Shown: positions 23,731 through 34,111 of the stretch, piece after piece
Layout: the number at the start of each line of letters is the position of its first letter
How positions within the stretch are numbered: the first letter of the stretch is position 1
Origin: Exiguobacterium acetylicum
GTDB taxonomy: Bacteria > Bacillota > Bacilli > Exiguobacteriales > Exiguobacteriaceae
DNA: 64,000 bases
Direction of reading: 5' to 3'
NCBI RefSeq assembly: GCF_019890935.1
Contig: NZ_CP082333.1
Coordinates: 1,452,001 to 1,516,000 of the forward strand
Position numbers and translations under genes: made by a program
Notes under the pieces: model-generated
What the model was told of the DNA's origin: nothing
The model's input: the letters and a program-made list of their open reading frames with translations, nothing else
Database searches by the model: none

Positions 23731-26700
23731 TTAATTCGTTCGCTTCTGTAGATCGATTTTAACGGTGATTTTTTTACCAACTGCAGCCCCGTCCGCTAAC
23801 AGTACATAGGTCGCTTTTTTGTCTGGCACGCGATAGACCAAATCTACTTGAGAGCGATACGGAGGATAATACTGAAAAGCATTGACCCATGCTTTTTCAT
23901 TGTGATTGACGTAATCGATGGGCTCATAAGCATGTCCCTTCGCATCTTGAAGCGTGAAAGTGTTCGGTCTGTAGACCGCATAGCCGATGTCGCTCTCTCC
24001 TTTTTCATGTAGGATGACTGGCACCGTCACATAACGTTCATTCTTGAGTGTCGGTAAATCGAGCGACGCGGGTGGTGTCTGAATTAACCGATCCACATGG
24101 AAAGTACTCTGTTTATGGAGCGGATCACCTGGATAGGTTTGAACTAAGCCTTGTTTCATCAGCTTGTCGATGGTCGTCGCAGTTGACTTAGACGGTGCTT
24201 TTTCAGTTGGCTTTGAATCATTTTTCATATCGCGTAACTTACTTCCTGTCGTTTGGACAATCGGTACTTTTGACGTGACCGGAGTCGTCGATGTATCAGT
24301 ATCCTCAGACGACGCGAAGAAGAAGAGGGTGACGACAGCAGCGAGTAAGACGCCACCCGTCGTTCCAAGGGCGATTTTAAAGCGACGCTCTGTCGCTTTC
24401 GAGTTGATGACCACACTCCCAATAGCAGCATTTGGTGTAATTCGTACGGCGCGTTGTGCAGGAAGCAATGCACCGAGGATACCAGTTAACATCGGGATCA
24501 ATAACATCATACTTAAGAAGCCGAGTTCGCTGACCGGGAACTGATTGTAGACAAAGCCAATCATCCCTAGAGCGACGAGTAGACCGAGTATGCCGGCAAA
24601 GAGTCCGGTCATCATCCCTTCAATCAGGACGAGCGAGCGGATGTACCCATCTCGCCAACCGGTGGCTTTTAAGACGGCAAGTTGTGTTTTTCGTTCATTG
24701 ACGTTCTGCCACATGATTTCTGTCGTTGTTAGAATGGCAATCATGAGTGCGACGCCCATCGCGACATAATGCATCGTTCCAACTTCAAGGGCGACGAATT
24801 CACCGAGCCACGTCGCATATAAGACACCTTTTAAGCGGAACGTGACGAACAGGAAGAAGATGAACAGGCTTGTAGGTAAGGCAATCGCGATGATCGACAG
24901 GAGCGTCCGTTGCCAATAGGTCGCGAGCTGGTTGATGCTCATGCCGACGATACCCCGAGCACGGACAATCCGGTGTCCTTTTGAAACTTCCCCCGACTTC
25001 ATGCTCTCATAAGGACGAATTTTCCGAATGAGTGCCATCGGAACAAGTGTGCCGCCCCAGTAGATGAGAAGACCCACGAGACCAATCAGGATGATACGTC
25101 CGACTGAAGTCGCATGGTTCGTCGTCAACCAGAATGAGCCGAGAATCGCCCAAGAAATCAAGGTGACGAAACTTCCTAAAAGGGTTGCTTCAAAAAATAA
25201 TAACTTCGAGAGTTGACGCGGGCGCCAACCGAGCGACAGTAAAATCGCGAATTCCTTTTTCCGAGCAAACAATAAAATGATGTTCGAACTAAAGACATAC
25301 ACTAAAGCAACCGCGATGACGCTTAAGATGACCCCGCTCATTCCGACCTTGGCTTCTTGGAAAATGGCCATCGAGGAGCCGAGCTTGATCCACGGCTGTT
25401 GCACCCAGCCGAGTGCCGATTCTCCTTTTAGACCAGGTAAGTAGGTTAAAGCGAGTTGCGGCGAGGAACCGAGCGTCACGTCTGTGATTAGTCCTGTCTT
25501 ATCTTCGATTTCTTGCGCGACCGCGTGGAGTTTCTTTTCGCTCTCTGCATTCATCGTCTCGACACCTTTGACATTGACGCGAATGACAGAGATTGCTTTT
25601 TTGCCTCGTAACTTGAAGGCGGCATCCAGTGTTGTCAGCATCGAAGGCGGTTTTGTCAGGAAGTCATAGGCATCGTTCGTCGGTTTGACATCACGTGGTG
25701 GATTAACTGGACGATCCTTCTTATCCATGACCCACTGAGCCTTCGCTGGGAAGTAGGTCTCCATTGGTAGTTCCGTTAACGGATCTTTTGAAATGTCTAG
25801 CTTTTTCGGATCAAAGACGCCAATGTAATTAAAACGCATTTTAGGCATGTTATTAATGTCTGTTCCAAATAGACGTGCTTCACGGTACATCGTCCGTTTG
25901 GCGAGTAGGCTATCGTTTGTGACTTCATGTGGTTTGACCTGGTAACTGAACGGCCACCGGGACGGATAGGGACTAGCGACGCTTTGATAGGAAATCGGTG
26001 ATGGTTTGAGTGCTAGCCAATTAAAGCTTCCGGGTGGCTCTTCTGGAACCGTATTTTTTAGAATGTCATTCACTAATGTCTTCTGCGTATCCGAAGTCGT
26101 GACTTTATATGTTTTTTTATCCGATAAAGGTAACGTGTTCAGGTACTTGTAGCCACCTTTTTGAATAACTTGCTCCATCGTCGTATTGATCGAATCGTTC
26201 TGTAAGGGGAGATCAACTTTTTCATATTTATATGTCCGGAAGGCATCAACGTACTCGCGCTGATTTAATAAGATCGGGATTTGATAGACGTCACTCCCCA
26301 TGTCAACGGGACTGTCATCCGTTTTAAAATAGCGGCTGTATGTAGCGGATTTAGTCGATTGATCCAGTCCGACCATTTTCGCCTCGGCTTCCGGATCAAT
26401 TCCAGCGAGCATCGTCGCACTACCATAAGCGAATAATGGTTGTTCTCCGAGTTCTAATAAAGACACGCCTTTCACACGTGTCCCGCTTGGAGGCTCCCAA
26501 CCGGCAGCGAGGAAGGAAGTCGTCGTATCTTTTTCCATCTTCAGACCGGTATTTTGGGAGTCGGTGATCGTCAGTTTATAGATGCCGGGATCGGTGATCG
26601 TGTGGGTACCGACGTTCGCATCGATATAACTATTTCCGATCATCGCAATCGGGGCAGCGACTTCGACGTCCGTAATTTTTTTGATTGTCTCATATTGTTT

Positions 26701-26967
26701 ACGCGTGATGCCGCCGTCAAGACCACTTGTATAGTTTGGTTCAAGCAACTTCAAATCTTCCGTCACACTTCGGCTGTCTTTCGGACGAACGACAATATCG
26801 TAGGACGATCCCCAACGTTTTTGAAGTTCGTCGACGACTGTTCCATTATTGGCTTGTGTCGTCCCAATCAGATAACTCAGTCCGGTACTGACGATCAGGA
26901 CACCGACGAGAAGGAGAATGAATCGTTCTTTGTTCCGCCACCAAGAGTTCCAGATGAATCTAAGCAT
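23731..26967 (-). CDS. Large FtsX/MacB-like permease, array member 1 (1078 residues)
   Basis: Last copy of the array in transcription order. Topology read from hydrophobicity: TM1 about 16-36, large extracellular domain 37-540, three helices at 541-645 (first FtsX core, with ARKKEFAILLSLGWRPRQL), four at 685-840 (second core, NERKTQLAVLKATGWRDGYI), a ninth helix at 865-885, a Thr/Ser-rich linker, and an extracellular C-terminal module (about 935-1078) resembling DUF4352 and starting LMKQGLVQTYPGDP. Such permeases need a separate ATPase, and none is adjacent. AAGGAGG before the ATG. The 113-395 segment and C-module differ strongly from the other copies. Confidence 0.85.
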   Translation of the reverse strand: MLRFIWNSWWRNKERFILLLVGVLIVSTGLSYLIGTTQANNGTVVDELQKRWGSSYDIVVRPKDSRSVTEDLKLLEPNYTSGLDGGITRKQYETIKKITDVEVAAPIAMIGNSYIDANVGTHTITDPGIYKLTITDSQNTGLKMEKDTTTSFLAAGWEPPSGTRVKGVSLLELGEQPLFAYGSATMLAGIDPEAEAKMVGLDQSTKSATYSRYFKTDDSPVDMGSDVYQIPILLNQREYVDAFRTYKYEKVDLPLQNDSINTTMEQVIQKGGYKYLNTLPLSDKKTYKVTTSDTQKTLVNDILKNTVPEEPPGSFNWLALKPSPISYQSVASPYPSRWPFSYQVKPHEVTNDSLLAKRTMYREARLFGTDINNMPKMRFNYIGVFDPKKLDISKDPLTELPMETYFPAKAQWVMDKKDRPVNPPRDVKPTNDAYDFLTKPPSMLTTLDAAFKLRGKKAISVIRVNVKGVETMNAESEKKLHAVAQEIEDKTGLITDVTLGSSPQLALTYLPGLKGESALGWVQQPWIKLGSSMAIFQEAKVGMSGVILSVIAVALVYVFSSNIILLFARKKEFAILLSLGWRPRQLSKLLFFEATLLGSFVTLISWAILGSFWLTTNHATSVGRIILIGLVGLLIYWGGTLVPMALIRKIRPYESMKSGEVSKGHRIVRARGIVGMSINQLATYWQRTLLSIIAIALPTSLFIFFLFVTFRLKGVLYATWLGEFVALEVGTMHYVAMGVALMIAILTTTEIMWQNVNERKTQLAVLKATGWRDGYIRSLVLIEGMMTGLFAGILGLLVALGMIGFVYNQFPVSELGFLSMMLLIPMLTGILGALLPAQRAVRITPNAAIGSVVINSKATERRFKIALGTTGGVLLAAVVTLFFFASSEDTDTSTTPVTSKVPIVQTTGSKLRDMKNDSKPTEKAPSKSTATTIDKLMKQGLVQTYPGDPLHKQSTFHVDRLIQTPPASLDLPTLKNERYVTVPVILHEKGESDIGYAVYRPNTFTLQDAKGHAYEPIDYVNHNEKAWVNAFQYYPPYRSQVDLVYRVPDKKATYVLLADGAAVGKKITVKIDLQKRTN

Positions 26968-27264
26968 TGATGATGACCTCCTTTTTTAAGTCGAGTTGGT
27001 ATGTAAGACGATCGTGCGGTTTACTCTTCATGAATTCATACTTTAGGTGTAAGAAAGATCAGATTGTTTATCAGAATCTGCTCTTAAGTGAAATCTGACC
27101 AAACAACCATATATTTCATTATAAATCCAATACTTTACTATTGAAACCTTTAATAAATCCTTGGAGTTCAAATAATTAAGTATGAGTCATTTGTATATCC
27201 TGTAGTTGTAAAGCAAAAAATAAGCCCATCATCTAGCTTGATGATGGACCGAGATAGCAAAAGG
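26968..27264. repeat. Duplicated intergenic region, copy 1
   Basis: The spacer between array members 2 and 1 is visibly homologous to 33842-34111 (shared GGTGTAAGAAAG, GAGTCATTTG, CCCATCATCTAG and the region into the next stop). Both ends of the flanking genes match too, so duplication covered gene plus spacer. Confidence 0.7.
27212..27247 (-). terminator. Terminator of array member 2
   Basis: CCATCATC/GATGATGG stem then a T-rich run on the minus strand. Confidence 0.65.
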
Positions 27265-30200
27265 TCATAATTTGATTTTAACGGTGTAGAGAAAACCGGT
27301 GAAGCCTGTTTTTACGTTCATGACGAAGGTGTTTTCTGTCTTTGGTACCACATAGATGACATCAATTTTAGAGTGTAAGGGAGCGTAGTAACCTAAGCTT
27401 TCTGAATAGGCTTTTTTGTTTAGGTTAATCGTCTCTTCTGGCGTGTAGCTTTTCTTGTGACGATCAATCAATGGGAAAGAAGATGGTTTATAGTCAATAT
27501 AAGAGTCAGCCGAATCTTCACCCTTTACCTGCATCTCAAGTCTGACGGATACGGCTTGTTTATCTTTCGGAAGATCCTTAAGTGAAACACGTTTCGCCGA
27601 ACTGACCATGAATCCACGTTCTTTCATTAACTTTTTATCGCCAGTATAAGTCTGAAGACGACCTTTATTCATCAGTTCTTCGATGGCGTCTGTATTTGTT
27701 TTCTTCGACTGTTTCTTTTGAATCGGTTCACTTGCTTGATCTTGTAACTTTTGTCCGGTTGTCACGACAGTTGGTTCAGCTTTCGGTTGAACGGTCGTCG
27801 TAGTCGTCTCTTCTGCCGCAAAGAAGAACAAACTCGCTACACCTGCGACTAATACGGTACCGATTGAACCGAGGGCGATCTTAAATTGACGCTCAGTCGC
27901 TTTTTGGTTCGAGACGACACTACCGATTGCAGCGTTCGGGGTGATTCGAACAGCCCGTTGAGCCGGTAAGAGGGCACCGAGAACACCCGTCACCATCGGA
28001 ATCAGTAACATGATGCTTAAAAAACCAAGTTCACCTGTTGGGAACTGATTGTAGACAAAACCAATCATCGCAAGGGCAATCAGTAAGCCGATGATTCCGG
28101 CGAACAGTCCCGTCATCAATCCTTCACTTAAGACGAGCGTCCGGATTTGACCATTGCGCCACCCGGTTGCTTTTAAGACAGCGAGCTGACTTTTTCGTTC
28201 GTTGACATTTTGCCACATGATCTCCGTCGTCGTTAGGATAGCGATGAGTAAAGCAACGCCCATCGCAACGTAATGCATCGTGCCGACTTCAAGGGCAACG
28301 TATTCACCGAGCCACGTCGCATACAAGACGCCTTTCAAGCGGAAGGTGATGAACAAGAAAAAGATGAACAAACTCGTCGGTAAGGCAATCGCGATCGTCG
28401 AAAGGATCGTCCGTTGCCAGTAGGTTGCGAGCTGATTGATGCTCATCCCAAGGACACTTTGTGCCCGGACGAACCGCCGTCCTTTGGAGACTTCACCAGA
28501 GCGCATGCTCTCAAACGGTTGAATCCGTCGGATGAGTGTCATCGGAACGAGCGTACCGCCCCAATAAATCAACAGACCAGCGAGTCCAATCAAGATGATT
28601 CGTGATAAGGCAATCGGGTGATCCGCCGTCAGCCAGAACGAACCGAGGATTGTCCAAGAAATCAAGGCAACGAGGGTGCCGAGTAGTGTCGCTTCAAGGA
28701 ACAGTAATTTTGAGAGCTGACGTGGTCGCCAACCGAGCGAGAGTAAAATCGCAAATTCCTTCTTGCGGGCATAGAGTAAGATGATGTTTGAACTAAAAAC
28801 ATAGACGAGCGCAACAGCAATGACACTTGCGATGATACCGCTCATCCCGACTTTTGCTTCTTGGAAGATCGCCATCGACGAACCGAGTTTGATCCAAGGT
28901 TGTTGGACCCATCCGAGTGCCGATTCGCCCTTTAATCCAGGCAAGTAGGTTAAGGCGAGCTGCGGCGAGGAGCCGAGTGTGACATCCGTGATCAGACCGG
29001 TCTTATCCTCGATCTCTTGAGCGACAGCTTTCAACTTTTTCTCACTTGTCGCGTTCATCGTTTCGACACCTTTGACGTTGACACGGATAGCGGAGATGGC
29101 TTTGTCACCACGTAACTTAAAGGCGGCATCAAGCGTCGTCAGAATCGATGGTGGTTTCGTCAAGAAGTCATACGGGTCGTTCGTCGGTTTGACGTCGCGA
29201 ACCGGATTGACTGGCTTTTCATTCTTATCCATGACCCATTGGGCTTTTGCTGGGAAATAGGTCTCCATCGGCAGTTCCGTCAACGGATCCTTCGAGATGT
29301 TTAATTTTTTCGGATCGAAGACACCGATGAAGTTCAAACGCATCTTGGGAACGGCATCCATGTTGATGGAGGTATCACCAAAGGATCGTACTTTTCGATA
29401 CATCGATCGTTTTGAGATCAGGACGTTCTCCGAGATCTCTTGAGGTGTTACTTGATAAGTAAATGGCCAGCGTTTCGCGAAAGGACTAGCAATCGTTTGA
29501 TACTCGACAGATGATGGCTTTAGAGATAACCATTCAAAGCTTCCCGGGGGTCTCTCCGGAAATTTATCTTGCAAAATATTCTCCACGAGTTGCTTATTAG
29601 CTTGTTGAGTCGACACTCGATATTCCTTCGAATCATCTACTGGTAGTGTCTTGAGATAGGATTCACCACCTTTTTTCATGATTCCTCGTACCGTATCGAC
29701 CATCGAGTCATTGATGATTGGGAGATCAACTTTCTCGTAGCGATAGGTCCGCGTCGCATTGACATACTCCTTACTGTTCAAAATCAATGGGATACCCCAT
29801 ACGTCATCTCCATAATCGTCCACGACATCATCCTTCGTGAAATAGCGGCTATGCGTTTCCTTTAGTGTCGCCTTATCAAGTCCGACAAGCTTTGCTTCTG
29901 CTTCCGGATCGATTCCGGCAAGCATCGTCGAACTGCCGTAACCGATGATAGGATGTTCTCCTAACGCTTGTGGACTGATATCACGGTTCAATCCATCACT
30001 TTCTGGAGGGAACCAGCCTGCACCGACAAAAGAAGTTGTTGTCTCTTTTTCTTTCTTTAAACCGGTATCTTGCGTGTCTTGAATCGTAATCTTATAGATG
30101 CCTTGATCTTTGAAATTGTACGTCTCTGATTCAGCATAGGTATTATAATTGCCAATCATCGCGATAGGGGCGGCGACTTCGACGTCAGCAATCTGCTTGA

Positions 30201-30483
30201 TTGTCTCGTATTGTTTGCGGGTGATCCCACCGTCGAGTCCACTCATGTAGTTCGGCTCGAGTAGGTTCAAGTTTTCCGTCACACTCCGACTGCCTTGCGG
30301 TCGAACGACGATATCGTACGATGAGCCCCAGCGTTTTTGCAGTTCATCGACGACCGTTCCATTATTGGCCTGTGTCGTCCCGATCAAATAACTGAGTCCG
30401 GTACTGACGATCAGGACGCCGACGAGGAGCAGGATAAAGCGTTCCTTGTTGCGCCACCAGGAATTCCAGATGAAAGAGAGCAT
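27265..30483 (-). CDS. Large FtsX/MacB-like permease, array member 2 (1072 residues)
   Basis: Same nine-helix architecture as member 1. The first 112 residues and the two FtsX cores are nearly identical to the other copies. The extracellular variable segment is closest to member 4 (shared YGDDVWGIPLI-like and RSMYRKVRSFGD-like stretches). The C-module is of a second type, beginning LMNKGRLQTYTGDKK and ending TGFLYTVKIKL, closest to the second module of member 4. The linker after TM9 is Thr/Lys-rich (KKQSKKTNTD). AGGAGG upstream and its own terminator. Confidence 0.85.
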   Translation of the reverse strand: MLSFIWNSWWRNKERFILLLVGVLIVSTGLSYLIGTTQANNGTVVDELQKRWGSSYDIVVRPQGSRSVTENLNLLEPNYMSGLDGGITRKQYETIKQIADVEVAAPIAMIGNYNTYAESETYNFKDQGIYKITIQDTQDTGLKKEKETTTSFVGAGWFPPESDGLNRDISPQALGEHPIIGYGSSTMLAGIDPEAEAKLVGLDKATLKETHSRYFTKDDVVDDYGDDVWGIPLILNSKEYVNATRTYRYEKVDLPIINDSMVDTVRGIMKKGGESYLKTLPVDDSKEYRVSTQQANKQLVENILQDKFPERPPGSFEWLSLKPSSVEYQTIASPFAKRWPFTYQVTPQEISENVLISKRSMYRKVRSFGDTSINMDAVPKMRLNFIGVFDPKKLNISKDPLTELPMETYFPAKAQWVMDKNEKPVNPVRDVKPTNDPYDFLTKPPSILTTLDAAFKLRGDKAISAIRVNVKGVETMNATSEKKLKAVAQEIEDKTGLITDVTLGSSPQLALTYLPGLKGESALGWVQQPWIKLGSSMAIFQEAKVGMSGIIASVIAVALVYVFSSNIILLYARKKEFAILLSLGWRPRQLSKLLFLEATLLGTLVALISWTILGSFWLTADHPIALSRIILIGLAGLLIYWGGTLVPMTLIRRIQPFESMRSGEVSKGRRFVRAQSVLGMSINQLATYWQRTILSTIAIALPTSLFIFFLFITFRLKGVLYATWLGEYVALEVGTMHYVAMGVALLIAILTTTEIMWQNVNERKSQLAVLKATGWRNGQIRTLVLSEGLMTGLFAGIIGLLIALAMIGFVYNQFPTGELGFLSIMLLIPMVTGVLGALLPAQRAVRITPNAAIGSVVSNQKATERQFKIALGSIGTVLVAGVASLFFFAAEETTTTTVQPKAEPTVVTTGQKLQDQASEPIQKKQSKKTNTDAIEELMNKGRLQTYTGDKKLMKERGFMVSSAKRVSLKDLPKDKQAVSVRLEMQVKGEDSADSYIDYKPSSFPLIDRHKKSYTPEETINLNKKAYSESLGYYAPLHSKIDVIYVVPKTENTFVMNVKTGFTGFLYTVKIKL

Positions 30484-30536
30484 ATGTACCTCCTTTGTTG
30501 ATTTCTTATGATGAAGTAAAAGTCATTAAAGTGGAA

Positions 30537-30570
30537 AACAACCGGCAATAGGACTTTAACGCCGGTTGTT
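30537..30570 (-). terminator. Terminator of array member 3
   Basis: AACAACCGGC/GCCGGTTGTT stem, 14-base loop, T-tract on the minus strand. Confidence 0.75.
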
Positions 30571-30601
30571 TTATGACATTGCTAAGCTGTTCGATCGATT
30601 A

Positions 30602-33600
30602 TTAATTCTTAGCATCGACTTCGATTTTGACGGTCGTCGGTTTGGCGATTGCTTCGCTTGTCGCGAAGAGGACGTACGTGTTTTTATCACGCGGTACACG
30701 GAATACAAGGTCGACACGAGAAACGGAAGGAGCAAAGTAGCGATAGCCATCCTTCCAAACATCTGGATTCCGGTTCTCATAATCGACAGCTTCGTATACT
30801 TTCCCGTTCGAATCTTCTAGGGTAAATGTGTTCGGTCTATAGACAGCAGGTCCACCTTCTACGTTACTATCCCTGTAGTTTTCTAAAATAACCGGTACAG
30901 TGACATATTGTTCGTCATCGAGAGTTGGCAATTTCAACTCTTTTGGTGGTGATAGGAGAAGTTTATCAACGCGGAAAATATTTCTCTTCGCTTTCGGGTC
31001 TCCTGGATAGGTTTGAACGACTCCACGCTCCATTAGTTGATCGAGCTTGCTCGAATTGACTTTCTTCGGAGAGGAAGACTTCTTTTTTGTCTCCTTTATA
31101 TCTGCGAGTTTCGTACCTGTCGTCTTGATTGTCGGTACGGCAGTCTGTGCTGATTTTGTTGGTGTCGGTCCTTCCTCTGTCGTAGCAAAGAAGAACAGGG
31201 AAGCGACACCAACGACAAGGGCACCACCAACTGCGGACAATGCGAGTCGGAAGCGTCGTTCCGTCGCTTTCGTATTCGTTGCGACACTTCCAATCGCAGC
31301 ATTCGGCGTAATACTGACAGCGCGTTGTGCCGGTAAAAGGGCACCAAGAACACCTGTCACCATCGGAATCAACAGCATGACACTCAAGAAACCAAGCTCA
31401 CCTGTTGGGAACTGGTTATAGACGAAGCCGATCATCGCAAGGGCAATGAGCAAACCGATGATTCCGGCGAAGAGTCCCGTCATCAATCCTTCACTTAAGA
31501 CGAGCGTCCGGATTTGACCATTCCGCCAGCCGGTTGCTTTTAAGACAGCGAGCTGACTCTTCCGCTCGTTGACGTTTTGCCACATGATCTCCGTCGTCGT
31601 CAAGATGGCGATGAGTAAAGCGACACCCATCGCAACATAATGCATCGTACCGACTTCAAGGGCAACGTATTCACCGAGCCATGTCGCATACAGGACACCT
31701 TTCAAGCGGAACGTAATGAACAGGAAGAAGATGAACAGACTCGTCGGTAAGGCAATCGCGATCGTCGAGAGGAGCGTCCGTTGCCAATACGTTGCAAGTT
31801 GGTTGATGCTCATCCCAAGGACACTTTGTGCCCGGACGAAGCGACGACCTTTTGAGACTTCACCAGAACGCATACTTTCGAATGGTTGTATCCGGCGGAT
31901 GAGCGTCATCGGGACGAGCGTACCGCCCCAGTAAATCAACAGTCCGGCGAGTCCGATCAAAAGGATGCGCGTAAGCGCGATCGGGTGATCCGTCGTTAGC
32001 CAGAACGAACCAAGGATCGTCCAAGAAATCAAGGCGACGAGTGTACCGAGTAGTGTCGCTTCTAGAAACAGTAATTTCGAGAGCTGACGCGGACGCCAAC
32101 CGAGCGAGAGTAAGATCGCGAATTCTTTCTTGCGGGCATAGAGTAAGATGATATTTGAACTAAAGACATAAACGAGTGCAACGGCAATGACGCTTAAAAT
32201 AATACCGCTCATGCCGACCTTTGCTTCCTGGAAAATTGCCATTGATGAACCGAGTTTGATCCAAGGTTGCTGGATCCAGCCGAGTGCTGATTCTCCTTTT
32301 AATCCAGGGAGGTATGTCAGCGCAAGTTGTGGCGAGGAACCAAGCGTGACGTCGGTGATGAGGCCGGTCTTATCCTCGATCTCTTGAGCGACAGTTTTCA
32401 ACTTTTTCTCGCTTTTCGCGTTCATCGTTTCAACACCTTTGACGTTGACACGGATGACAGAAATCGCTTTATCACCACGTAACTTAAAGGCGGCGTCAAG
32501 CGTCGTCAGCATCGACGGTGGTTTCGTCAGGAAGTCATACGGATCATTTGCCGGTTTAACTTCCTGCGCTGGATTCACGGGGCGATCGTTCTTATCCATT
32601 ACCCATTGAGCTTTCGCTGGAAAATAAGTTTCCATCGGTAGTTCCGTCAACGGATCCTTCGAGATGTTCAATTTTTTCGGATCAAAGACACCGATATAGT
32701 TTAAGCGCATCTTTGGTCTATCCTTCATTTCTGCTCCGAATTCTCGAGCCTTTCGATACATGGAACGTGTACCGAGTAGGGATTCCTCCGCTACTTTTTG
32801 GGGTTCCACCTGATAACTGAACGGCCAACGAGTCGGATAAGGACTGGCAAGTGTCTTATAAGAGACAGCTGACGGCTTCAAGTAGATCCAAGTGAAACTA
32901 CCAGGAGGACCTGTCGGAACCGTATTGCTCAAAATTTGTTTGACCAGTTTGTCCGTGGCTTGTCCTGTCGTGAAGCGATAGTCTGTAGGATCTGAGACTG
33001 GAAGGGTCTTCAGATAAGATTCACCGCCCTTTTTCATGATCTGTTTCACCGTCGCATCCATCGAGTCGTCAACGACAGGGAAATCAACTTTTTCATAACG
33101 AAGGGTTTGATAGGCATCAACATATTCGCGGTTGCTGAGGAGAATCGGAATTTCGCTGACATCGTCTCCTAAGTCAACAACCTTATCGTCATTCGTAAAA
33201 TAGCGACTGTGCTTCGCTTGTTTCGTGGACTGATCGAGACCCACGAGTTTTGCTTCTGCTTCCGGATCGATTCCGGCAAGCATCGTCGCGCTTCCATACT
33301 CAGGGAGTGGCTGCTCGCCTAACGGTTGAAGAGAAATGTCACGGTTCATGCCATCGTTTCCTGATGGGTTCCATCCTGCTGCTAAAAACTGTGAATATGA
33401 ATCCTTTTCAAGTTGCAAACCCATATCTTGAAAGTCTGTGATCGTCAACTTATATACGCCTTGTTCTTTAAAATTATAAGTACCTACTTGAGTGTCTGTA
33501 TAATGATTCCCAATCATCGCGATAGGTGCTGCGACTTCGACGTCAGCAATCTGCTTGATCGTCTCGTACTGCTTACGGGTGATCCCACCGTCGAGCCCAC

Positions 33601-33841
33601 TCATGTAGTTCGGCTCAAGCAGATTCAAGTCTTCCGTCACGCTCCGACTGCCTTGCGGACGGACGACGATATCGTACGACGATCCCCAGCGTTTTTGTAG
33701 TTCATCAACGACGGTTCCGTTGTTGGCTTGTGTCGTCCCGATCAAGTAACTGAGTCCGGTACTGACGATCAGGACACCGACGAGCAGCAGGATGAACCGC
33801 TCCTTGTTGCGCCACCAGGAATTCCAGATGAAAGAAAGCAT
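30602..33841 (-). CDS. Large FtsX/MacB-like permease, array member 3 (1079 residues)
   Basis: Same layout as its neighbours. The variable ectodomain segment is its own (HYTDTQVGTYNFKEQG, SSTKQAKHSRYFTNDDKV-like). The C-module (LMERGVVQTYPGDP to KIEVDAKN) is nearly the same as the first C-module of member 4, including the linker TKKKSSSPKKVNSSKLDQ versus TKKKATTSKKVNSSKLNQ. The upstream spacer is homologous to that of member 1. AGGAGG precedes the ATG. Confidence 0.85.
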   Translation of the reverse strand: MLSFIWNSWWRNKERFILLLVGVLIVSTGLSYLIGTTQANNGTVVDELQKRWGSSYDIVVRPQGSRSVTEDLNLLEPNYMSGLDGGITRKQYETIKQIADVEVAAPIAMIGNHYTDTQVGTYNFKEQGVYKLTITDFQDMGLQLEKDSYSQFLAAGWNPSGNDGMNRDISLQPLGEQPLPEYGSATMLAGIDPEAEAKLVGLDQSTKQAKHSRYFTNDDKVVDLGDDVSEIPILLSNREYVDAYQTLRYEKVDFPVVDDSMDATVKQIMKKGGESYLKTLPVSDPTDYRFTTGQATDKLVKQILSNTVPTGPPGSFTWIYLKPSAVSYKTLASPYPTRWPFSYQVEPQKVAEESLLGTRSMYRKAREFGAEMKDRPKMRLNYIGVFDPKKLNISKDPLTELPMETYFPAKAQWVMDKNDRPVNPAQEVKPANDPYDFLTKPPSMLTTLDAAFKLRGDKAISVIRVNVKGVETMNAKSEKKLKTVAQEIEDKTGLITDVTLGSSPQLALTYLPGLKGESALGWIQQPWIKLGSSMAIFQEAKVGMSGIILSVIAVALVYVFSSNIILLYARKKEFAILLSLGWRPRQLSKLLFLEATLLGTLVALISWTILGSFWLTTDHPIALTRILLIGLAGLLIYWGGTLVPMTLIRRIQPFESMRSGEVSKGRRFVRAQSVLGMSINQLATYWQRTLLSTIAIALPTSLFIFFLFITFRLKGVLYATWLGEYVALEVGTMHYVAMGVALLIAILTTTEIMWQNVNERKSQLAVLKATGWRNGQIRTLVLSEGLMTGLFAGIIGLLIALAMIGFVYNQFPTGELGFLSVMLLIPMVTGVLGALLPAQRAVSITPNAAIGSVATNTKATERRFRLALSAVGGALVVGVASLFFFATTEEGPTPTKSAQTAVPTIKTTGTKLADIKETKKKSSSPKKVNSSKLDQLMERGVVQTYPGDPKAKRNIFRVDKLLLSPPKELKLPTLDDEQYVTVPVILENYRDSNVEGGPAVYRPNTFTLEDSNGKVYEAVDYENRNPDVWKDGYRYFAPSVSRVDLVFRVPRDKNTYVLFATSEAIAKPTTVKIEVDAKN

Positions 33842-34111
33842 TGATGAAGACCTCCTTTGTTAAGCCGAGTAGTTATGTATAAAGATCGTACGATTTTCTC
33901 TGTATGAATCTAGGTGTAAGAAAGCTAACATCATTCGTCGGAATCTGAATTAAGAACTATTTATTTCGTTAAAAATGCAATTGTTTTTCTATAAAACTCT
34001 CGTGAGTTCTTAAAAACTCAAGTAAGACATGAGTCATTTGATAATTCGGTAGTCGTGAAGTAAGAAATTGACCCATCATCTAGATTGTTGATGGGTCAAT
34101 TTATCAAAAGG
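33842..34111. repeat. Duplicated intergenic region, copy 2
   Basis: Homologous to 26968-27264. It holds the terminator of member 4 and presumably a promoter for member 3; I cannot fix -35/-10 boxes with confidence. Confidence 0.7.
34067..34100 (-). terminator. Terminator of array member 4
   Basis: ATTGACCCATCA/TGATGGGTCAAT stem around a 10-base loop, near 20 bases after the stop. Confidence 0.7.
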
